Assembly (NCBI GenBank): GCA_947492525.1
Contig: CANLNQ010000021.1
Coordinates: 1 to 64,000 of the forward strand
Length of the DNA: 64,000 nucleotides
Direction of reading: 5' to 3'
DNA from: an uncultured Granulosicoccus sp.
GTDB lineage: Bacteria > Pseudomonadota > Gammaproteobacteria > Granulosicoccales > Granulosicoccaceae
Shown: piece after piece, positions 47,893 to 57,393 of the stretch
How the letters are laid out: the number at the start of each line of letters is the position of its first letter
Position numbering within the stretch: the first letter of the stretch is position 1
Position numbers and translations under genes: made by a program
The notes under the pieces: generated by a model
Seen by the model: the letters and a program-made list of their open reading frames with translations, nothing else
What the model was told of the DNA's origin: nothing
Databases searched by the model: none

Positions 47893-47940
47893 TGGCAGAA
47901 CACGCAACACGCGACAGCTGGCCACCGATTCGCTAGCACA

Positions 47941-49797
47941 ATGATCCAGGAGCTTACGCTAAGCATTGAAATGCTGGTTGTCATGGGCTTGCTGGCCATT
48001 ACCATTGTCCTGTTTGCGTTCGAAGTACTGCGAGTCGATGTCGCCGCCATCTGCGTGATGGTGTTGCTGGGACTGACCACGCTGCTGCCCGGGCTTCAAC
48101 CATTGGTCACCCGGGCTGAGCTGTTTTCCGGGTTCTCGAGCAACGCCGTGATATCGGTGATCGCTGTCATGATCATCGGTGCCGGCCTCGACAAGACCGG
48201 CCTGATGGGCAAGGTGGCGTCGCTGATCCTGCAGAAGGGCGGCAAGACCGAGACCCGCATCATTCCGCTGGTCTCCGGCACGGTGGCACTCATTTCCAGC
48301 TTCATGCAGAACATCGGCGCTGCCGCCCTGTTCCTGCCAGTGGTCTCGCGCATCAGCGGCCGCACCAGTATCCCGATGTCTCGACTGCTGATGCCCATGG
48401 GTTTCTGCGCCATTCTGGGCGGCACCGTCACCATGATCGGCTCCAGCCCCCTGATTCTGCTCAATGATCTGCTGATTTCCGCCAACAAGACCCTGCCGGC
48501 GGATCAGCAGATGCAGACATTCGGTCTGTTCTCCGTGACCCCGCTCGGCCTGGCTCTGGTGGCCACCGGGGTTGTGTATTTCGTGCTCGCCGGGCGTCTG
48601 GTGCTGCCATCATCGGATCAATCGAGCGATCAGCGAACCTCGCGAGCGGCTGATTACTTCGAGAAGCTCTACGGCATCAAGGGCGAACTGGTTGAGATCC
48701 GGGTCATGCAGGACAGCCCGCAGGCCGGCATGACGATTCATCAACTGGAGGATGCCAACCCGGATACTCCCGTGGTGCTCGCTCTCTACAGCGGGGATGT
48801 GGTCAAGGTTCCCCCTGATCGTGAAGAGACCATCTGGGTCAATGCCCACCTGGGACTGATGGGCGATCGACAGCAGATCGAGCAGTTCTGTCTGGACAAC
48901 AACTGGGAAGTGCTGGGGGAGCCGGACCGCTTTGCCGACGTGCTCAACGCGCAGCACAGCGGCATTGCAGAGATCGTCATTCCGCCCGGCTCCAGCCTGA
49001 TCGGGCAGCGCATCGGCGACATCAAGCCGCGGCGCAATTTCGGCACCAACATCCTGCAGATCTTTCGCAGCGAAAACATCATTCGTCACGACTTTCGAGA
49101 CCAGGTGCTGCAGGCCGGCGATACCCTGGTGGTTCATGCCAGCTGGAAGGATCTGAAATCGCTGACCCGCAACAGCGATTTCGTGGTGGCCACCGACGTC
49201 AAATATGAAGACTTGCGGACCAACAAGGTACGCGAGGCCGGCGCTTTCTTCCTGCTCGGCCTGGCCCTCTTCCTGTTGACCGACAGCCTCGCCATCTCCC
49301 TGCTGACGGGTGCCATGGGCATGGTCCTGTCGGGCGTGCTGACGATGGACGAGGCCTACACGGCGGTCAGCTGGCAGACCGTCTTTCTGCTGGCCAGCCT
49401 GATTCCGCTGGGCATTGCCGTCGACCAGTCCGGCACGGCGGCCTGGATCGCTCAGGAAATACTGCTGCTGGTGGGCGAAGTGCCGAATTGGGTATTGCAG
49501 GTCGTGATTGCACTGTTGGCCACGTTCTTCACGCTGGTGATGTCGAACATCGGTGCCACTGTCCTGCTGGTACCGCTGGCGGTGAATATCGCCGTGGCCG
49601 TGGGAGCTGATCCTGCGCTGTTTGCATTGACAGTCGCCATTTCCACGTCCAATTCCTTTCTGATCCCGACGCATCAGGTCAATGCTCTGCTGATGGGGCC
49701 CGGCGGTTATCAGGTGGCCGATTTCATGCGCGCCGGAGGCATCATGACGCTGTTGTTCCTGATCGTCAGCCTGCTGATGCTCAATCTGATCATGTAG
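47941..49797 (+). CDS. SLC13-family permease with RCK_C (TrkA-C) domains
   Basis: A 618-residue inner-membrane transporter of the divalent anion:sodium symporter superfamily. Membrane segments fill about residues 10-220 and 425-618; between them is a cytoplasmic insert with two TrkA-C-type domains (GELVEIRVMQDSPQAGMTIHQLED and AEIVIPPGSSLIGQRIGDIKPRRNFG). The hairpin signature AVISVIAVMIIGAGLDKTGLMG and the SNIGATVLLVPLAVNIA, STSNSFLIPTHQVNALLMGPGG segments match the family, members of which transport sulfate, citrate or other anions. The substrate cannot be told from sequence. Confidence 0.88.
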   Translation: MIQELTLSIEMLVVMGLLAITIVLFAFEVLRVDVAAICVMVLLGLTTLLPGLQPLVTRAELFSGFSSNAVISVIAVMIIGAGLDKTGLMGKVASLILQKGGKTETRIIPLVSGTVALISSFMQNIGAAALFLPVVSRISGRTSIPMSRLLMPMGFCAILGGTVTMIGSSPLILLNDLLISANKTLPADQQMQTFGLFSVTPLGLALVATGVVYFVLAGRLVLPSSDQSSDQRTSRAADYFEKLYGIKGELVEIRVMQDSPQAGMTIHQLEDANPDTPVVLALYSGDVVKVPPDREETIWVNAHLGLMGDRQQIEQFCLDNNWEVLGEPDRFADVLNAQHSGIAEIVIPPGSSLIGQRIGDIKPRRNFGTNILQIFRSENIIRHDFRDQVLQAGDTLVVHASWKDLKSLTRNSDFVVATDVKYEDLRTNKVREAGAFFLLGLALFLLTDSLAISLLTGAMGMVLSGVLTMDEAYTAVSWQTVFLLASLIPLGIAVDQSGTAAWIAQEILLLVGEVPNWVLQVVIALLATFFTLVMSNIGATVLLVPLAVNIAVAVGADPALFALTVAISTSNSFLIPTHQVNALLMGPGGYQVADFMRAGGIMTLLFLIVSLLMLNLIM

Positions 49798-49802
49798 CCT
49801 GA

Positions 49803-49825
49803 CCTGATGCCGAATCGGCATCAGG
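49803..49825. terminator. Hairpin after the SLC13 gene
   Basis: A 10-bp perfect stem (CCTGATGCCG / CGGCATCAGG, AAT loop) begins 6 bp past the stop codon. No T tract follows directly, so termination would be weak or Rho-assisted. Confidence 0.5.
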
Positions 49826-49963
49826 CGCACGAATAATTCTGCTACCTCCGGACCGCGCACATCGCTTAGTCTTGACCGACAATCGCATAAATCAAGTGCC
49901 ACTTGCTCACAAATGAGCCGTGGATACTCGAAGATTGTTGCATCAGACAAGGGAACCGGCAGC

Positions 49964-51505
49964 ATGAAATACCCGATCTTCTCAAGGAACGACGTCAACG
50001 GCTTCTGGGCACTGTTCGCCGACACGCTGGCCAACCTGCTCATCATCTCGGGGGTCTGTCGCTTCGTCTTCGGCATGCCTCCCGAGATAGTTTTCGGCCG
50101 CATCCTGCCCGGTGCCGCCATCTCGATCATGATCGGCATCGCGGTCTACGTGTGGATGGCCCAGCGCCTGGCCAGACGCGAGAACAGAACCGATGTGACC
50201 GCCCTGCCCTACGGTATCAGCACACCGGTCATGTTCGTCTATCTCTTCGGTGTCATCGGCCCGATCTACTGGAGCACCAATGACCCTGTTCTGGCCTGGC
50301 AGGTCGGTATTGCGGCCGGTGTCGTCGGTGGCTTGGTCGAGATCCTCGGCGCAGCCATCGGTCCGTGGCTACAGCGAGTCACCCCGCGCGCCGGCATGCT
50401 GGGCACCCTGTCGGGCATTGCCCTGGTCTTCATCGCCACCGTGGCCATGGCTCGCATCTACGAAAGCCCACTGGTGGGCTTCACGTCACTGGCCTTCGTG
50501 CTCTGGGGCATGGTCGGGCGGTTCAAACTGCCCTTCGGACTGCCCGCCGGGCTGGCAGCCCTGATCGCAGCCACCATCGTGGCACTGGTCATCGGAGAGT
50601 CCTCTTTCAGTTTCGAAGGCGTCGGGCTCTACCTGCCGGTCCCCTACTTCGGTGACCTGATGCTGGGCGTCGGTCATCTGCTGGACAACCCCGAACTGTT
50701 CGCGGTGCTGATTCCGGTGCAGATCTACAACTTCATCGAAACCATGAACAATGTCGAATCAGCCGAGGTGGCAGGTGACAAGTACCCGGTGGGCGCCTGC
50801 CAGTTGACCGACGGCATGGGCACCATGATCGGTGGCCTGTTCGGCTCGCCATTTCCCACCACGGTCTACATCGGCCATCCCGCCTACAAGCGCATGAACG
50901 CACGTTCCGGGTACGCACTGGGTGTCGGCATCGTCTTCATGGTCGGCGCATTGTTCGGTCTGGTGGCCTTTCTGGGCAATCTGATCCCGCCTGCGGCGGT
51001 GGCCCCGATTCTCGTGTTCGTGGGTATCTCCATCATTGCCGTATCGTTTCGTTCCTGCGAACCCAAACACCACATCGCCATTGCCATTGCCTTTCTGCCG
51101 CATGTGTCCAGCATCATTGTGGTCAAGTGGGGCTCGGCCCTGAATGCCTTGCGCGACATGGGGCTCGAGGGCGTGCCGAATCTGCTGGATGACTCCTTTG
51201 TGGGCGCCATGGTGACCCAGGGAGCGCATGTCATCGGCGAGTCAGCCCTGGCCAATGGCGCCATTGTCAGTGGCATGCTGTGGGGCGCCTTCACCGCCTT
51301 CCTGATCGATGGCAAGATACGCGAGGCGCAGATTGTCGCCGTGCTGGCCGCGGTACTGACCAGCTTCGGCATCATCCACGACTCGGCCCTGCACTGGCCA
51401 CAGCTCGCCAATCCCATTGTCTGGGGCTATCTGCTGCTGGCCGTGATCCTGTGGATAGCCTCGCGCTACCCACTGGAACGCGAAGAGTCGGAAGACCTTC
51501 TCTGA
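49964..51505 (+). CDS. NCS2-family purine permease (AzgA-like)
   Basis: A 513-residue multi-membrane-segment transporter from ATG 49964 (AAGGGA 9 bp upstream; an ATG at 49913 would add 17 residues). The N-terminal GFWALFADTLANLLIISGVCRFVFGMP, the DVTALPYGISTPV segment and the PVQIYNFIETMNNVESAEVAGDKYP block match the AzgA-like branch of nucleobase:cation symporter-2 proteins, which import hypoxanthine, guanine or adenine. It precedes a LysR gene and xdhABC-guaD, so purine uptake for catabolism is a reasonable inference. Confidence 0.85.
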   Translation: MKYPIFSRNDVNGFWALFADTLANLLIISGVCRFVFGMPPEIVFGRILPGAAISIMIGIAVYVWMAQRLARRENRTDVTALPYGISTPVMFVYLFGVIGPIYWSTNDPVLAWQVGIAAGVVGGLVEILGAAIGPWLQRVTPRAGMLGTLSGIALVFIATVAMARIYESPLVGFTSLAFVLWGMVGRFKLPFGLPAGLAALIAATIVALVIGESSFSFEGVGLYLPVPYFGDLMLGVGHLLDNPELFAVLIPVQIYNFIETMNNVESAEVAGDKYPVGACQLTDGMGTMIGGLFGSPFPTTVYIGHPAYKRMNARSGYALGVGIVFMVGALFGLVAFLGNLIPPAAVAPILVFVGISIIAVSFRSCEPKHHIAIAIAFLPHVSSIIVVKWGSALNALRDMGLEGVPNLLDDSFVGAMVTQGAHVIGESALANGAIVSGMLWGAFTAFLIDGKIREAQIVAVLAAVLTSFGIIHDSALHWPQLANPIVWGYLLLAVILWIASRYPLEREESEDLL

Positions 51506-51506
51506 C

Positions 51507-52424
51507 ATGTCGTTTCACGCCCCGTTCCTGCGGTATTTTCGCGAGGTCGCCAACTGCGGTTCGGTACGTCTGGCGGCGCGACAGCTGCATATCTCTTCAT
51601 CGGCAGTCAATCGTCAGATACTCAAGATCGAGGACGAGCTGGGCACCCGACTGTTTGAACGCACCGCAGCCGGCATGCAACTGACCGCGGCAGGGCGAAT
51701 AGTGTCGGAACACATCAACCGGACCCTGTCCGATGAAGAGCGTTGCCTGAACGATCTGGCGGAGCTCAGGGGCGAGTCCGGCACCTTGCTGACCATCGCC
51801 GGGCAGGAATCGGTGATTGCAGCCTTCCTGCCGCCGGTACTGGTGCAGCTGCATGCAAACCACCCGATGGCAGGCTCCTCCTTCAAGGCGGCCGGTGGCC
51901 AGGATCTCAGCCGCTTGCTGGTGGAACACACGGCCGACATCGCCATCATGTTCGACCCACAAGCCGAGACCGGCATGGAGATACTGCTCAGCAGAGAGTT
52001 GCCGGTGGGTGCCATCGTCAGCCCCGGGCATCCTCTCGCGGCCCGGGACAGTGTGTCGATCACGGACTGTTCGGCCTATCCACTGATCCTGCCCGACCAG
52101 TCCTGGCCACTGCGACGGATTCTCGACGAGAGACTGCAACGACTGGAGGACGATATCACTGTACTGACGACATCCAATTCGGTCGAATTTCTGCGTACCA
52201 TGATCAACCAGCAACTAGGCATCGGTTTCCAGACCGCCATGGGTATCGAAGAGCGCGTGACCAGCGGCGAACTGGTGCTGATTCCCCTGGCCGATCCCGA
52301 ACCGCTGTCTCAACAGTTGAGCCTGTGCGTTTCCAGCGGCAACAGACAGAGCGAACCCTATCGATACCTGCTCGACTTGCTGCAGGATCGTCTTGACAAC
52401 TATGCGGCTCATTGGTCCAGCTGA
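51507..52424 (+). CDS. LysR-family transcriptional regulator
   Basis: A 305-residue regulator. The N-terminal winged helix reads FLRYFREVANCGSVRLAARQLHISSSAVNRQILKIEDELGTRLFERTAAGMQLTAAG, followed by a periplasmic-binding-like effector domain. It starts 1 bp after the permease stop, in the same direction, and is followed 53 bp later by xdhA, so it probably controls this purine operon, with a purine or intermediate as the likely inducer. The effector is not known. Confidence 0.9.
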   Translation: MSFHAPFLRYFREVANCGSVRLAARQLHISSSAVNRQILKIEDELGTRLFERTAAGMQLTAAGRIVSEHINRTLSDEERCLNDLAELRGESGTLLTIAGQESVIAAFLPPVLVQLHANHPMAGSSFKAAGGQDLSRLLVEHTADIAIMFDPQAETGMEILLSRELPVGAIVSPGHPLAARDSVSITDCSAYPLILPDQSWPLRRILDERLQRLEDDITVLTTSNSVEFLRTMINQQLGIGFQTAMGIEERVTSGELVLIPLADPEPLSQQLSLCVSSGNRQSEPYRYLLDLLQDRLDNYAAHWSS

Positions 52425-52477
52425 CCGAAGAGACCCACCCTTTGCGCCGGCGACTGCGACGGCCATGAGAGGCTGAC

Positions 52478-53965
52478 ATGACAACTGACAAACACGCCAT
52501 CCGCTTCCTGCTCAATGGTGAACCGGTGGTGGCAGAGAATCAGAATCCGACACGCTCGGTGCTGAGCTATCTGCGCCAGGAAATGGGCCTGGTCGGTACC
52601 AAGGAAGGCTGTGCCGAAGGCGATTGCGGGGCCTGTACGGTGGTGATTGGCGAGCTGATCAAGGGCGAATTGCACACGCGGACCGTCAATGCCTGCATCC
52701 TGTTCCTGCCCACGCTGGATGGCAAGGCCCTGTTCACCGTCGAGTACCTGCGCCATATGAATGACGAACTGCATCCGGTGCAGCAGGCGATGGTCGACTG
52801 TCATGGTTCACAGTGTGGTTTCTGCACCCCTGGCATCGTCATGTCCCTGTGGGACAAGTACAACGAATACTCGGATACGGACAAGCGACCCGATCGCCAG
52901 GAACTGGCCGATCATCTGTCCGGCAATCTGTGCCGCTGTACCGGTTACAAACCGATTCTGGAGGCCGGCTGGAAGATGTTCGACCTTCCGCCCAGCCCCC
53001 TTGCCCGGCAGCCGATCATCGACGCCCTGAGCCGCTATTCACGCGACAGCTCGCTGCAGCTGCATCACCCCGACGCACACTACGACGCGCCTCGCACTCT
53101 GCAGGAGTTGAGGACACTCAGAGCCGCCAGACCCAAAGCCACCCTTCTGGCAGGCGGTACGGATGTGGGCCTGTGGGTCAACAAGCTGATGCGCCCGGTT
53201 ACCGACATCATCTATCTGGGAAATGTCGCCGAGATGCAATCGGTGCGTGTGGAGAAGGAGCAATTGCACATCGGTGCCGCTGTATCGCTCAGCGATGCCT
53301 ACGCCGAGGCGGTGGCACATTATCCACAGTTGCTGGAAATGGAAAAACGCTTTGCCTCGGTTCCTGTGCGCAACTCCGGCACCCTGGGTGGCAATGTGGC
53401 CAATGGCTCGCCCATCGGCGATTCCATGCCCTGGCTGATCGCATTGGGCGCTGACGTGCAACTGCTGGGCAAGGATACGCAACGCAGCATCGCGCTGGAA
53501 GACCTGTACACCGGTTACATGCAGAACAGTCTGCAGGAGGGAGAGTTCGTGGCGTCCATCATCATTCCCCTGCCGGTCGAGGGTCAGCGGTTTCGTACCT
53601 ACAAACTCTCCAAACGCTTCGACTCGGATATTTCGGCTGTCTGCGCCGCCTTCAATCTGGTCTTGCAGGACGATGTCATCGTCTCGGCACGCGTTGCCTT
53701 CGGCGGCATGGCCGCCACCAGCCAGCGCGCCGCCGCCTGCGAGGCCAGCCTGATCGGCAATCGATGGGATGAAGAGACGCTGAGCGCGGCCAAACAGGCG
53801 CTGGCCAGCGATTATTCGCCCATGAGCGACATGCGGGCCAGTGCGGCCTACCGTCAGCGCTGTAGCAGCAATCTGCTACAGCGCTTTTTTCTGGAAACCC
53901 GACCGGAGAACCCGCTGGACGAACAGCAGACGAGCGTCTTTGCCCGCGCGGAGGTCACAGCATGA
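52478..53965 (+). CDS. xdhA: Xanthine dehydrogenase small subunit (Fe-S/FAD)
   Basis: Carries electrons from the molybdenum site to NAD during oxidation of hypoxanthine and xanthine to urate. The 495-residue product has a plant-type 2Fe-2S site (GCAEGDCGACTVV), a second 2Fe-2S site (CGFCTPGIVMSLW and NLCRCTGYKPI) and an FAD domain (TLLAGGTDVGLWVNK, GGNVANGSPIGDSMP). AGAGG lies 7 bp before the ATG. Its stop overlaps the xdhB start (ATGA). Confidence 0.95.
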   Translation: MTTDKHAIRFLLNGEPVVAENQNPTRSVLSYLRQEMGLVGTKEGCAEGDCGACTVVIGELIKGELHTRTVNACILFLPTLDGKALFTVEYLRHMNDELHPVQQAMVDCHGSQCGFCTPGIVMSLWDKYNEYSDTDKRPDRQELADHLSGNLCRCTGYKPILEAGWKMFDLPPSPLARQPIIDALSRYSRDSSLQLHHPDAHYDAPRTLQELRTLRAARPKATLLAGGTDVGLWVNKLMRPVTDIIYLGNVAEMQSVRVEKEQLHIGAAVSLSDAYAEAVAHYPQLLEMEKRFASVPVRNSGTLGGNVANGSPIGDSMPWLIALGADVQLLGKDTQRSIALEDLYTGYMQNSLQEGEFVASIIIPLPVEGQRFRTYKLSKRFDSDISAVCAAFNLVLQDDVIVSARVAFGGMAATSQRAAACEASLIGNRWDEETLSAAKQALASDYSPMSDMRASAAYRQRCSSNLLQRFFLETRPENPLDEQQTSVFARAEVTA

Positions 53966-56238
53966 AGGGCACCCCTCACGAATCCGCCCATCTGCACGTC
54001 GCCGGTGAAGCGCGGTATATCGACGATATCCCGGAAATCACCGGCACCGTGCACGCAGCCCTTGGCCTGAGTGACAAGGCTCATGCCCATATTACAGCCA
54101 TGGACCTTGAACCGGTGCGCCAGTCTCCGGGCGTACTGGCGGTACTCACCGCTGAGGACATTCCCGGCGAGAACAACTGCGGCCCCATCGTGCATGATGA
54201 TCCGATCCTGGCCGATGGTCTCGTGCAGTACGTCGGGCAGCCCATCTTCGCCGTCTATGCAGAGAGTTACGAGCAAGCACGTATCGCTGCGCGCAAGGCG
54301 AAGATCAGCTATGACGAGCTGCCTGCCGTGATGACTCCGGAGGAGGCACGAGCCCGGGAATCCTATGTGGTGCCACCAATGAAGCTTGTACGTGGTGATG
54401 CTCGTGCTGCCATTGACAAGTCGGCGCACAGACTCGCCGGCCAGTGGTCGGTCGGTGGCCAGGAACATTTCTACCTGGAGGGACAGATCTCCTATGTCCT
54501 GCCCACGGAAGACCAGGGCTACCATGTGTATTGCTCTACCCAGCACCCCACGGAGATGCAGTCCGTTCTGTGCCATCTGCTGAACCTGCGCTCCCATCAG
54601 GTCGTGGTCGAAATGCGCCGCATGGGTGGTGGCTTTGGCGGCAAGGAATCGCAATCGGCCCTGTTCTGCTGCGTCGCGGCCATGGGCGCCCATGCCCTGG
54701 GACGCCCCGTGAAGCTGCGTCTGGATCGGGATGACGACATGATGATCAGCGGCAAGCGGCACTGCTTTCACTACGACTACGAAGTGGGTCATGACGATCA
54801 GGGACGCATCAACGCCGCGCGCATCGAGCTGGTGTCCAGAGCCGGTTTCTCGGCCGACCTGTCCGCACCGGTTGCCACCCGGGCCGTGTGTCATTTCGAC
54901 AACGCCTATTACCTGGACGAGGTGGATATCCGGGCCTTCTGTGGCAAGACCAACACCCAGTCCAATACCGCCTTTCGCGGCTTCGGCGGCCCGCAGGGCG
55001 CCATTGCCATCGAGTACATCCTGGATAACATCGCGCGGAACCTCGACCGCGACCCTCTGGAGATACGCAAGGCCAACTTCTACGGCAAGCAGGAACGCAA
55101 CACCACGCCCTATGGGCAGCCGGTGGTAGACAATGTCATTCACGAGCTGGTGGCCGAGCTCGAGACCAGCAGTGACTACGCCGCGAGGCGGCAGAGCTGC
55201 CGGGATTTCAACATCGGCAGCCCGGTTCTGAAGAAAGGCATTGCGTTGACCCCGCTGAAGTTCGGTATTTCCTTCAATGTGGTGCACTTCAATCAGGCAG
55301 GAGCCCTGGTGCATGTCTATACCGATGGATCGGTACTGGTCAATCATGGCGGCACCGAGATGGGACAGGGCCTCAACACCAAGGTTGCCCAAGTCGTGGC
55401 GGCTGAACTGGGCATCAGCGTTGAGCAGGTTCGTTCCAGTGCCGCCGACACCAGCAAGGTGGCCAATACCTCGGCCACCGCGGCCTCCACAGGCACCGAC
55501 CTCAATGGCAAGGCGGCTCAGGATGCAGCACGCCAGATCCGCACACGGCTGGCCGAGTTTGCCACGCGCGAGCACGGCGGTGAGGCAGGCGCCGTGATCT
55601 TCAAGAATGACACCGTCACGGCCAACGGCATCGAGATGCCATTTCGCGAGCTGGTCATGTCGGCCTACACGAACAGGGTTCAGCTGTGGTCGGATGGGTT
55701 TTATGCAACTCCGGATCTTCACTGGGACAAGGACAGCATGACCGGACGCCCGTTCTACTACTTTGCCTACGGTGCGTCGGTCTCTGAGGTCATCGTCGAT
55801 ACGCTCACCGGTGAATGGAAACTGTTGCAGACCGATCTGCTGCACGATGCCGGCAATCCGATCAACACGCATATCGACATCGGTCAGATAGAAGGCGCTT
55901 TCATCCAGGGCATGGGATGGCTCACCAGCGAAGAACTGTGCTGGAACGATCAGGGCAGGCTCACGACCCACGCCCCTTCGACCTACAAGATACCGGCCAG
56001 CAATGATTGTCCGGCCATCTTCAATACCCGCCTGTTCGACAATCAGAACCACGAAGACACCATCATGCGTTCCAAGGCAGTGGGTGAGCCGCCCCTGCTA
56101 CTGCCCTTCTCCGTCTTCTTCGCCATTCGCGATGCCATCGCCAGCGTGGCCGCCTACCGGATCAACCCGGTATTGAAAGCTCCGGCCACACCCGAGGCCA
56201 TTCTCGATGCCATCGATTCCGTGAGCACGGAGGCCTGA
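53962..56238 (+). CDS. xdhB: Xanthine dehydrogenase molybdopterin-binding subunit
   Basis: Molybdenum-containing catalytic subunit, 758 residues. Visible cofactor motifs are RRMGGGFGGKESQ, AFRGFGGPQGAIAIEY, NHGGTEMGQGLNTKVAQ and the catalytic Glu in KAVGEPPLLLPFSVFFAI. SHE-type start follows GESAHLHVAGEARYIDDI-like sequence, typical of the bacterial two-gene XDH. GGAGG lies 7 bp before the ATG at 53962, and the stop overlaps the xdhC start (TGATG). Confidence 0.95.
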   Translation: MKGTPHESAHLHVAGEARYIDDIPEITGTVHAALGLSDKAHAHITAMDLEPVRQSPGVLAVLTAEDIPGENNCGPIVHDDPILADGLVQYVGQPIFAVYAESYEQARIAARKAKISYDELPAVMTPEEARARESYVVPPMKLVRGDARAAIDKSAHRLAGQWSVGGQEHFYLEGQISYVLPTEDQGYHVYCSTQHPTEMQSVLCHLLNLRSHQVVVEMRRMGGGFGGKESQSALFCCVAAMGAHALGRPVKLRLDRDDDMMISGKRHCFHYDYEVGHDDQGRINAARIELVSRAGFSADLSAPVATRAVCHFDNAYYLDEVDIRAFCGKTNTQSNTAFRGFGGPQGAIAIEYILDNIARNLDRDPLEIRKANFYGKQERNTTPYGQPVVDNVIHELVAELETSSDYAARRQSCRDFNIGSPVLKKGIALTPLKFGISFNVVHFNQAGALVHVYTDGSVLVNHGGTEMGQGLNTKVAQVVAAELGISVEQVRSSAADTSKVANTSATAASTGTDLNGKAAQDAARQIRTRLAEFATREHGGEAGAVIFKNDTVTANGIEMPFRELVMSAYTNRVQLWSDGFYATPDLHWDKDSMTGRPFYYFAYGASVSEVIVDTLTGEWKLLQTDLLHDAGNPINTHIDIGQIEGAFIQGMGWLTSEELCWNDQGRLTTHAPSTYKIPASNDCPAIFNTRLFDNQNHEDTIMRSKAVGEPPLLLPFSVFFAIRDAIASVAAYRINPVLKAPATPEAILDAIDSVSTEA

Positions 56239-57386
56239 TGAACGACTGGCTGTCGACAGCCCTGAACCTGATCGAGGACAATCAGGCTGCCGTACTCGTC
56301 ACTGTCATCGGTACACGAGGTTCCGCCCCTCGTGACGCCGGCACGCGCATGATCGTGAGTGCCGATCACTGTCACGGAACCATTGGTGGAGGGCATCTCG
56401 AGTACAAGGCCATTGCCCTGGCTCGGGAACAACTGTCGCAGATGCGAACAGCGGCCTGCCCGACAGCTGCAGCAACAGACTGCGCTGGTCTGTCAGCAGT
56501 CACGACTGCGAAGGCAACCCCGAGCCTGCACCGCTTTCCTCTCGGCGCCTCTCTCGGGCAATGCTGTGGTGGTCTTGTGCATCTGTTGCTGGAACCACTG
56601 GACGACACTGCCGTGCCATGGTTGCGTTACCTGCAGTCGCATCTGGATGCAGGCCAGGCCGTGATCATGATGACGCAGGCGGTGCCGGGTACTGAAGAAC
56701 AGGAAGCTGCCTTGCGCATCGGCAAACTCCTGGTGAGTGAGCGAGATCATCATGGGGAGCTGTCGGGCGTTCAGGGATCCGCCCTGCATCAGGCCCGGCA
56801 GCAGCTTGTCTGCCGGAATACCCCGCCCGTCAGCATGGATCCTTCGCTATGGATCGAGAAGCTGCTGCCCGATGATTTCCGCATACTGATCTTCGGCGCG
56901 GGGCATGTCGGCAAGGCTCTGGTCAATGTGCTTGCGACCCTGCCCTGCAGTATTCGCTGGATAGACAGCCGCGCTGCTGAATTTCCCGCCACGATGCCGA
57001 GCAATGTCGAGCGCGTCGTGTCCACAGACCCCGAACTGGAACTTGCGGCGGCACCCGATGGCAGCTACGTCGTGATCATGACGCACAACCATGCGCTGGA
57101 TGAAACCCTCTGTTCACAGGCACTGCAGATCGACTCCCTTGCCTGGTGCGGCCTGATCGGTTCGGCCAGCAAGCAACGTCGTTTCGTTCAGCGTTTCCGC
57201 AATCGAGGCATGAGTGACGCCGCGATTGCACGACTGACCTGCCCGATCGGCCTGCCCGAACTCGATGGGAAACATCCCGGCGAGATTGCCGTATCCGTGG
57301 CAGCGCAGATTCTCTGGCGCAGGCAGCAGCAACTCGCCAGTCGCGACGACGCCGGTGCGACCGTCTCTCAACACGCATTTGCATGA
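56238..57386 (+). CDS. xdhC: Xanthine dehydrogenase accessory protein XdhC
   Basis: Binds molybdenum cofactor, promotes its sulfuration and inserts it into XdhB. The 382-residue product has the XdhC/CoxI N-terminal motif VTVIGTRGSAPRDAGTRMIV with GTIGGGHLEYKAI, and a Rossmann-like C-terminal half: RILIFGAGHVGKALVNVLATLP, CGLIGSASKQRRFVQR and CPIGLPELDGKHPGEIAVSVAAQIL. It is longer than many homologues (about 280-340) because of a Cys-containing Ala/Thr-rich stretch near residues 70-95. Confidence 0.92.
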   Translation: MNDWLSTALNLIEDNQAAVLVTVIGTRGSAPRDAGTRMIVSADHCHGTIGGGHLEYKAIALAREQLSQMRTAACPTAAATDCAGLSAVTTAKATPSLHRFPLGASLGQCCGGLVHLLLEPLDDTAVPWLRYLQSHLDAGQAVIMMTQAVPGTEEQEAALRIGKLLVSERDHHGELSGVQGSALHQARQQLVCRNTPPVSMDPSLWIEKLLPDDFRILIFGAGHVGKALVNVLATLPCSIRWIDSRAAEFPATMPSNVERVVSTDPELELAAAPDGSYVVIMTHNHALDETLCSQALQIDSLAWCGLIGSASKQRRFVQRFRNRGMSDAAIARLTCPIGLPELDGKHPGEIAVSVAAQILWRRQQQLASRDDAGATVSQHAFA

Positions 57387-57393
57387 CATCACC

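Noticed and set aside
57265..57393. N-terminal extension of guanine deaminase from ATG 57265
   Set aside because: It lies within xdhC in another frame, and family similarity begins at 57394.
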